From the NCBI GenBank assembly GCA_944739405.2, contig OX123182.2, positions 93,426,051 through 93,490,050 of the forward strand: 64,000 nt of DNA. The letters run 5' to 3'. Shown in pieces: positions 63,071 through 64,000 of the stretch. Position 1 is the first letter of the stretch, and each line of letters begins with the position of its first letter. This DNA comes from Euclidia mi (taxonomy: Eukaryota > Arthropoda > Insecta > Lepidoptera > Erebidae). Under the pieces are notes generated by a model. That model was not told where the DNA came from and searched no databases. It worked only from the letters and a program-made list of their open reading frames with translations. Both the position numbers and the translations under genes were made by a program.

Positions 63071-64000
63071 TAATTTTTTATTATTTTACTTATTGTTTGC
63101 AACATGTATTTTACTGTGTAATAGCATGTAAAGTTGTGAGTACGATGTGGGCATTATTAAACATATAAACAAATAGTTGTGGCAACCTGTCTGATGGCTT
63201 AGGCTGACATGCTTATGCATACACCTTCTGATGGCGTGGAGGCATAGTGATACAGATCGTGCTGGCTCCCTCAATTAAGGTTGAGCCATACGATTGCTGT
63301 TGAATGCAGGCCATCAGTGGGCCGAGTCACTCAAAAGCGTCAGATAATTTCCTGCATTGTACTTGCATACTAAACCCTTTTTTTGTCTGGACTTTAAAAG
63401 ATGAAGAAAAGACTAAAGAAATTGAAGTGACAAAAAAAACAATGACTCTGAGTTTGTTTCGGCCTTTCTTCTCAAGAAGTCATTTAGCTAGGAAAAGCCG
63501 GCATCATCTAGAATAGGGTTTTGACATGTATAAGTGTTGTAAACAACCAAAATGCAGAAATAAATATGTCTTTATGTCTGTATGTCTAACGCAGTTGGAA
63601 TATAGTCCGTACATTATGCATTAATAAAAATGCCAGATAAAAATAACGTTTCTTTCTTTCGGTTTGACTATGTGCATGAAATATTGGGTATTCCCAGCAC
63701 CCATCACTTCATATACATGGTCAAACTAAGCTATCCGGATCATTGGTTACTTCGAGATTCAGGTTCACCCCATTTCCGTTTTACTATTGTATATCCCTGC
63801 CTAACAACGCCAAAACACCTTCGGAAAGACAGAAGGATATAAGACACTTGAACATTAATCACGTTTTGACGTGTAATTAGCGACGTGTCGTCCGCATGTA
63901 CTAATTACCTCATATCAATTGTGTCGCCTCTGTCCGGCGATTTGTCTTGGCGACGTTTCAATAAGACTGGAGCATGACTGGCGCTAAAGACTTAAGAAAA
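63071..64000. other. Terminal stretch, no gene recognised
   Basis: Frames of 62-70 codons at 63086-63274, 63304-63516 and 63630-63842 show no domain. 63180-63300 ('cctgtctgatggcttaggct' and 'cttctgatggcgtggaggca') has a repetitive look but no family assignment. The window ends in non-coding DNA. Confidence 0.45.

Overview
The window is a piece of an insect genome, most probably of a moth or butterfly (Lepidoptera). It is AT-rich and intron-era eukaryotic in style, with no operons or bacterial signals. It is crowded with repeat families I associate with Lepidoptera: tRNA-headed SINEs with a 3' end resembling 'ggggataaaaggcgtga', Helitron-like ends, the 'gagggttccgtac' dispersed repeat, LINE tails, BEL/Pao elements and Jockey/CR1-type LINEs. 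I recognise no conserved host gene. Nearly all convincing coding sequence belongs to transposable elements, and all of them carry breaks.

Layout: 1-7440 is repeat-littered intergenic DNA with a SINE (3207-3387) and a TTA-flanked inverted-repeat element (5412-6378). 7440-11966 is a decayed BEL/Pao element on the plus strand (copy A) whose integrase reading frame is still open. 12000-18260 holds small repeats: a possible short coding exon near 12311, a Helitron-like element at 15133-15322, a MITE at 16404-16647 and a hairpin at 17114-17164. 18523-28848 is a minus-strand BEL/Pao element (B), split between its gag and protease by a block of about 8.1 kb. That block holds a second BEL/Pao element (C, minus strand, 19175 to about 24580), an inverted partial copy of C (24836-26906, plus strand), and an inverted scrap of reverse transcriptase ending in a perfect 29-bp palindrome.

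28850-35300 is mostly non-coding with LINE tails, a LINE fragment (31271-31477) and a SINE (32721-32999). 35365-38262 is a 5'-truncated LINE. 38375-41938 is a maze of dispersed repeats, including two 484-bp inverted arms. 42425-45445 holds a Helitron-like fragment, two SINEs and a LINE C-terminal fragment. 46660-47550 has a tandem duplication with hairpins between AT-rich arrays. 51931-57756 is an end-to-end Ty3/Gypsy LTR retrotransposon flanked by a 4-bp target duplication, with a convincing gag-pol -1 frameshift signal but several disabling mutations. 58222-59157 is a minus-strand LINE 3' fragment and 59931-62769 is a plus-strand LINE with endonuclease and reverse transcriptase.

How it works together: the window records successive insertion and decay of selfish elements. 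The elements encode capsid (gag), protease, reverse transcriptase, RNase H and integrase, or endonuclease plus reverse transcriptase for the LINEs, but none looks able to move on its own. The most unusual structure is the BEL-in-BEL inverted duplication at 18.5-28.9 kb, whose 2.07-kb arms could fold into a long hairpin RNA if transcribed across. The cleanest molecular signal is the slippery heptamer plus predicted pseudoknot in the Gypsy element at 53793-53851.
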